Positions 60,665 through 64,000 of a stretch of DNA of 64,000 nucleotides are shown here, piece by piece; position 1 is the first letter of the stretch, and every line of letters starts with the position of its first letter. The notes beneath the pieces are model-generated. The model worked only from the letters and a program-made list of their open reading frames with translations, ran no database searches and was not told where the DNA came from. The stretch is from contig WKFN01000009.1 of the NCBI GenBank assembly GCA_014872805.1, forward strand, positions 43,596 to 107,595, in the 5' to 3' direction. This stretch comes from Opacimonas sp014872805. GTDB taxonomy: Bacteria > Pseudomonadota > Gammaproteobacteria > Enterobacterales > Alteromonadaceae. Made by a program: the position numbers and the translations under genes.

Positions 60665-63268
60665 ATGGTGCGTACTACCGCTCAAATCAGACAATCCTTT
60701 TTAGATTATTTTGCCAAGCACGGTCATCAAACGGTGGCTTCATCTTCGCTCGTTCCTGCAGACGATCCGACATTATTATTTACCAATGCCGGCATGAATC
60801 AGTTTAAAGACGTTTTTTTAGGTACAGAACAACGTAACTACCAGCGCGCAGTATCGTCGCAACGTTGTGTTCGTGCCGGTGGTAAACACAATGACTTAGA
60901 TAATGTGGGTTACACGGCGCGTCATCATACCTTTTTTGAAATGCTGGGTAACTTCTCGTTTGGTGACTACTTTAAAAACGATGCGATTCGCTTCGCGTGG
61001 GAATTTTTGACGGTAGAGTTAGGTCTGCCTAAAGAAAAGCTTCTTGTCACTGTTTATGCTGAAGACGATGAGGCCTATGGTATTTGGCAAAACGAAATCG
61101 GTTTGTCAGAAGACAAAATAATCCGTATTGCTACATCAGACAATTTCTGGTCAATGGGCGATACCGGTCCTTGTGGTCCTTGTTCTGAAATATTTTACGA
61201 TCACGGCGAACACATCTGGGGCGGTCCTCCAGGTTCACCTGAAGAGGATGGCGATCGTTTTATTGAAATTTGGAACCTAGTATTTATGCAGTTCAATCGT
61301 TCTGCTGATGGCACAATGGCACCTTTGCCTAAACCATCGATCGATACGGGGATGGGATTAGAACGCATATCAGCCATTCTACAAAATGTGCACAGCAACT
61401 ATGAGATTGATATTTTTCAAGCGCTCATAAAAGCCGCGGCAGATGTTGTTGGCACAACTGATCTTGAAGACAAATCCCTCCGAGTGATTGCCGACCATAT
61501 ACGTTCTTGTGCATTTTTGATTGCCGATGGTGTTATGCCATCTAACGAAGGGCGCGGCTATGTTTTGCGTCGAATTATTCGTCGCGCAGTGCGTCATGGA
61601 TATAAGTTGGGTGCAGATGATATCTTTTTCTATAAATTAGTTTCTGCGTTAAACACTCAAATGGGTGCAGCGTATCCAGAACTAGCTGCACAACAACCGG
61701 TGATTGAAAAAGTCTTGCGTGTGGAAGAAGAGCAGTTTGCAAAAACACTTGATAGAGGGATGCAGATCTTAAACGCAGCGTTGACTGATCTTGAAGGAAG
61801 TGTGATCCCTGGCCAGACAGTTTTCAAGTTATATGATACCTATGGTTTCCCTGCAGATTTAACCGCTGATGTGGCGCGCGAACAAAATTTTACGATTGAT
61901 GAAGATGGCTTTGCCAAGGCGATGCAAGAGCAGCGTGAAAGAGCACAGTCGGCAAGTAATTTTGGTACCGATTACAATGAGTTGTTGAATATAAGCCATC
62001 AAACTGAATTCACCGGTTATGATAAGACAGTATCTGACGCGACGGTGCTTGAACTCATAGTAGACAACCAATCGGTTGAATCAGTCATTCCAGGCCAAAC
62101 TGCGCTCGTTATTTTAGATAAGACCGCATTTTATGCAGAATCGGGTGGTCAAGTTGGCGACTCAGGTGATTTACTTTCTGCATCCGGTGATGTGCTTTTT
62201 GTGGTACAAGATACACAAAAAGTAAGCAATGCATTTGGTCATCAAGGCGTTGCACAACAACTATTAAAAGTGGGTGACGTTGTTAACACCGCTATTGATA
62301 CTTCTAGACGTCAAGCCATTAAACTCAATCACTCAGCAACTCACTTATTGCATGCAGCGTTAAGATCATTATTAGGTGAGCATGTGCAACAAAAAGGTTC
62401 GTTAGTGGATCATGAAAAACTCCGCTTTGATTTTGCGCATTTTGAATCGATTACCAATGAACAGCTAGTAGAAATTGAGTCGGTGGTGAACGCACAAATT
62501 CGCCAAAACCATACATTACAAACTCAATTGATGGATTTGGAAGCAGCAAAAGCGGCAGGGGCGATGGCACTGTTCGGTGAAAAATACGACGATCAAGTCC
62601 GTGTGGTATCCATGGGGGCGTTTTCGACTGAACTCTGTGGTGGTACTCATGTTGACGCAACAGGTGACATCGGTTTATTCAAAATTACCTCAGAAAGTGG
62701 CATTGCTTCTGGGGTGCGACGCATTGAAGCCGTAACGGGTGAAATGGCCCTAAGAGCCATACAAGCACAGCAAGCATCGTTGCAATCTGTAGCTGCCGTA
62801 CTCAAATCTGACTTAGCTGGCATTGTTGGCAAAGCACAGCAGCAACAAGATTCGTTCAAAAAATTAGAAAAAGAACTCATTCAACTCAAACAAAAACTGG
62901 CTTCTTCACAGGGCAACGATTTGCTTAGCCAAGTCAAGAAAGTAGGAGATTACAACCTGTTAGTGGCAAACCTATCAGGTGTTGAAACAAAAGCCCTACG
63001 CGGAATGTTAGATGAGTTGAAACAAAAACTTTCCTCTGGTTTCATCGTATTAGGTGTACCAGGAGATGGTAAGGTTAACTTAATTGCTGGAGTGACAAGT
63101 GATTTGGTTAATGTTGTAAAAGCAGGTGAACTGGTTAACTTTGTTGCCATGCAAGTTGGTGGTAAAGGGGGCGGTAGACCTGATATGGCTCAAGCTGGGG
63201 GAACTCAACCTGAGCACTTGGACAAGGCACTAGACTCGGTATATCAGTTTATTCAAGAAAAAATTTAG
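60665..63268 (+). CDS. alaS: AlaS, alanyl-tRNA synthetase
   Basis: 867 aa. Class II synthetase charging tRNA-Ala. Motif 1/2 region with FTNAGMNQFKD and FFEMLGNFSFGDYFK, the editing domain with HSATHLLHAALR and the C-terminal CGGTHVDATGDIG zinc/editing motif, then the C-Ala domain (GGKGGGRPDMAQAGG). ATG preceded by AGGA. Order recX-alaS-csrA is the conserved gammaproteobacterial one. Confidence 0.97.
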   Translation: MVRTTAQIRQSFLDYFAKHGHQTVASSSLVPADDPTLLFTNAGMNQFKDVFLGTEQRNYQRAVSSQRCVRAGGKHNDLDNVGYTARHHTFFEMLGNFSFGDYFKNDAIRFAWEFLTVELGLPKEKLLVTVYAEDDEAYGIWQNEIGLSEDKIIRIATSDNFWSMGDTGPCGPCSEIFYDHGEHIWGGPPGSPEEDGDRFIEIWNLVFMQFNRSADGTMAPLPKPSIDTGMGLERISAILQNVHSNYEIDIFQALIKAAADVVGTTDLEDKSLRVIADHIRSCAFLIADGVMPSNEGRGYVLRRIIRRAVRHGYKLGADDIFFYKLVSALNTQMGAAYPELAAQQPVIEKVLRVEEEQFAKTLDRGMQILNAALTDLEGSVIPGQTVFKLYDTYGFPADLTADVAREQNFTIDEDGFAKAMQEQRERAQSASNFGTDYNELLNISHQTEFTGYDKTVSDATVLELIVDNQSVESVIPGQTALVILDKTAFYAESGGQVGDSGDLLSASGDVLFVVQDTQKVSNAFGHQGVAQQLLKVGDVVNTAIDTSRRQAIKLNHSATHLLHAALRSLLGEHVQQKGSLVDHEKLRFDFAHFESITNEQLVEIESVVNAQIRQNHTLQTQLMDLEAAKAAGAMALFGEKYDDQVRVVSMGAFSTELCGGTHVDATGDIGLFKITSESGIASGVRRIEAVTGEMALRAIQAQQASLQSVAAVLKSDLAGIVGKAQQQQDSFKKLEKELIQLKQKLASSQGNDLLSQVKKVGDYNLLVANLSGVETKALRGMLDELKQKLSSGFIVLGVPGDGKVNLIAGVTSDLVNVVKAGELVNFVAMQVGGKGGGRPDMAQAGGTQPEHLDKALDSVYQFIQEKI

Positions 63269-63323
63269 TATTTTTGTTTTATTGGATAATACTTAGGACA
63301 GTGTTTGCGTGTGATCGAAAACA

Positions 63324-63385
63324 ACAAGGAAGAAGTAAACCATAAGTTTTCACAAATACATGGATGATAATTATAAGGAAAAGGA
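63324..63385 (+). promoter_or_regulatory. CsrA-binding GGA motifs in the csrA leader
   Basis: Four GGA motifs precede the start: ACAAGGA (63324-63330), ATACATGGATGA (63356-63367), AAGGA and the SD AAGGAG. The second matches the published CsrA consensus RUACARGGAUGU at ten of twelve positions, and the last overlaps the ribosome-binding site. This is the arrangement expected for CsrA autorepression. Confidence 0.65.
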
Positions 63386-63393
63386 GCAAAGCA

Positions 63394-63597
63394 ATGCTTA
63401 TCTTGACTCGTCGTGTTGGAGAAACTTTAATGGTGGGTGACGATGTAACCGTTACCGTACTTGGTGTCAAAGGCAACCAAGTTCGCATCGGTGTGAACGC
63501 CCCCAAAGAAGTATCAGTTCATCGTGAAGAAATTTACATGAGGATCCAAGCTGAAAAAGGATCTAATAATGGAACTGATTCTGGTTCTCCGGCTTAA
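63394..63597 (+). CDS. csrA: CsrA, carbon storage regulator
   Basis: 67 aa from the ATG at 63394, with AAGGAG upstream (an in-frame start at 63364 is rejected because it lacks an SD). Dimeric RNA-binding regulator of translation; MLILTRRVGETLMVGD and VSVHREEIYMRIQ are diagnostic, with Arg and Leu residues of the RNA-binding edge intact. Acidic/polar tail of about ten residues is variable. Terminator follows. Confidence 0.98.
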   Translation: MLILTRRVGETLMVGDDVTVTVLGVKGNQVRIGVNAPKEVSVHREEIYMRIQAEKGSNNGTDSGSPA

Positions 63598-63616
63598 TAA
63601 CCAAAGTAACCAGAAC

Positions 63617-63644
63617 AAAAGGCCGAGCTATGCTCGGTTTTTTT
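63617..63644 (+). terminator. Rho-independent terminator after csrA
   Basis: CCGAGC and GCTCGG arms around a TAT loop, preceded by AAAAGG and followed by seven Ts. Confidence 0.92.
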
Positions 63645-63675
63645 GTACTTAAATGAAATTAATTAAAATAAAGTG

Positions 63676-63703
63676 TTGACGGGGTAAAATAAGTCTGTAC
63701 AAT
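63676..63703 (+). promoter_or_regulatory. rrn operon promoter P1
   Basis: -35 TTGACG (63676-63681), 16-base spacer, -10 TACAAT (63698-63703), then GCGC discriminator, typical of growth-rate-controlled rRNA promoters. About 290 bases upstream of the 16S start. Confidence 0.85.
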
Positions 63704-63826
63704 GCGCAACTCGCTTGAGGGGGTAACAACTTAATGCGACAGCAAGACTAGATTTTATCTGGGTTTGCGGGATTTTTGGACAATCTGTTTCGAGTGAAAA
63801 TAATCACAAAAAACGTTAAAAAAAGA

Positions 63827-63854
63827 TTGACACAGAAAATCAAAAGCGTATCAT
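63827..63854 (+). promoter_or_regulatory. rrn operon promoter P2
   Basis: -35 TTGACA (63827-63832), 16-base spacer, -10 TATCAT (63849-63854). The initial transcribed bases resemble those of P1: both have CGCTTGAG beginning nine bases after the -10 element. Two hairpins follow (63864-63888 and 63891-63904). Confidence 0.85.
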
Positions 63855-63906
63855 ACGCATCCCGCTTGAGAGGATCACCTCTACAAGCACGAAGCTGCGG
63901 CTTCAA

Positions 63907-63919
63907 CGTTCTTTAACAA
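63907..63919 (+). promoter_or_regulatory. boxA antitermination element of the rrn leader
   Basis: GTTCTTTAACAA closely matches boxA of E. coli rrn leaders (TGCTCTTTAACA), and is followed, as there, by GACAATTTGTGTGGGCACTC. Binds NusB-NusE for rRNA antitermination. Confidence 0.85.
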
Positions 63920-63991
63920 TTAGATAACAAGACAATTTGTGTGGGCACTCATTAAGAGTGTCACAACGACAATTCATATTTCGATATATTT

Positions 63992-64000
63992 TAATTGAAG
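63992..64000 (+). rRNA. 16S rRNA, first bases (partial)
   Basis: TAATTGAAG at the window edge aligns with the 5' end of 16S rRNA (E. coli AAATTGAAGAGTTTG). Only about nine bases are inside; identification rests on the preceding leader with boxA and two promoters. Confidence 0.8.

Noticed and set aside
60523..60807. 94-codon frame overlapping the start of alaS
   Set aside because: Runs out of phase into alaS, no SD, unlikely composition; shadow of the alaS leader.

Overview
The window is chromosomal DNA from a marine-type gammaproteobacterium, most likely in the Alteromonadales. The evidence is the set of conserved neighbourhoods (rnfABC; corB-like/ypjD | ffh-rpsP-rimM-trmD-rplS; recX-alaS-csrA leading into an rrn operon), the FadI/FadJ pair, the Bat-type MoxR operon, MetJ boxes in front of metA, and protein sequences typical of that order. 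It is dense housekeeping DNA. I see no insertion sequence, prophage, CRISPR array or defence island.

Layout. 0-2.7 kb: the start of an Rnf electron-transport operon (minus strand), two identical tRNA-Asn genes, and a long gene-free stretch with a LexA-type box and a pair of inverted DnaA boxes. 2.7-10.2 kb: MATE exporter and uvrB, the divergent queuosine genes queC and queE, a periplasmic binding-protein-like gene and asnB. 10.4-15.1 kb: an M28 lipoprotein peptidase, a Yip1-family membrane protein and a NatAB-like ABC exporter. 15.1-24.1 kb: a sulfur block in which a sulfide-oxidation operon (TauE-type exporter, persulfide dioxygenase, DUF442-SQR fusion) converges on a sulfate-assimilation operon (cysD-cysC-cysQ-cysN-SLC13 permease). 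24.2-34.8 kb: putP, a DUF885 lipoprotein and a six-gene MoxR/DUF58/DUF4381/BatA/BatBC/BatD operon. 35-44.4 kb: fadIJ, a small membrane protein, an M16 peptidase, sixA, a small hypothetical, a CorB/HlyC-like protein and YpjD. 44.5-49.3 kb: ffh, the rpsP-rimM-trmD-rplS operon and a solitary FliA-type sigma factor. 49.3-56.6 kb: metA, a methionine synthase encoded as two proteins, and a large B12-binding radical SAM protein. 56.6-64 kb: M13 peptidase, a COG3146 acyltransferase-like protein, recX, alaS, csrA, then two tandem rRNA promoters, boxA and the first bases of 16S rRNA at the right edge.

How the genes work together. The sulfur block pairs disposal of sulfide, persulfide and sulfite with PAPS synthesis and PAP turnover. 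The met cluster puts homoserine succinylation and B12-dependent homocysteine methylation under one MetJ-controlled promoter. The Bat operon looks like one envelope complex: AAA+ ATPase, VWA proteins, a TPR protein and a BatD membrane protein.

The best candidates for something undescribed are: the radical SAM protein at 54.1-56.6 kb, whose N-terminus looks like two PqqD/RRE-like units and which has a palindrome over its promoter; the four-half-site operator of the sulfide operon; the LexA and DnaA sites upstream of MATE-uvrB; and a sequence shared just downstream of the stable-RNA promoters.
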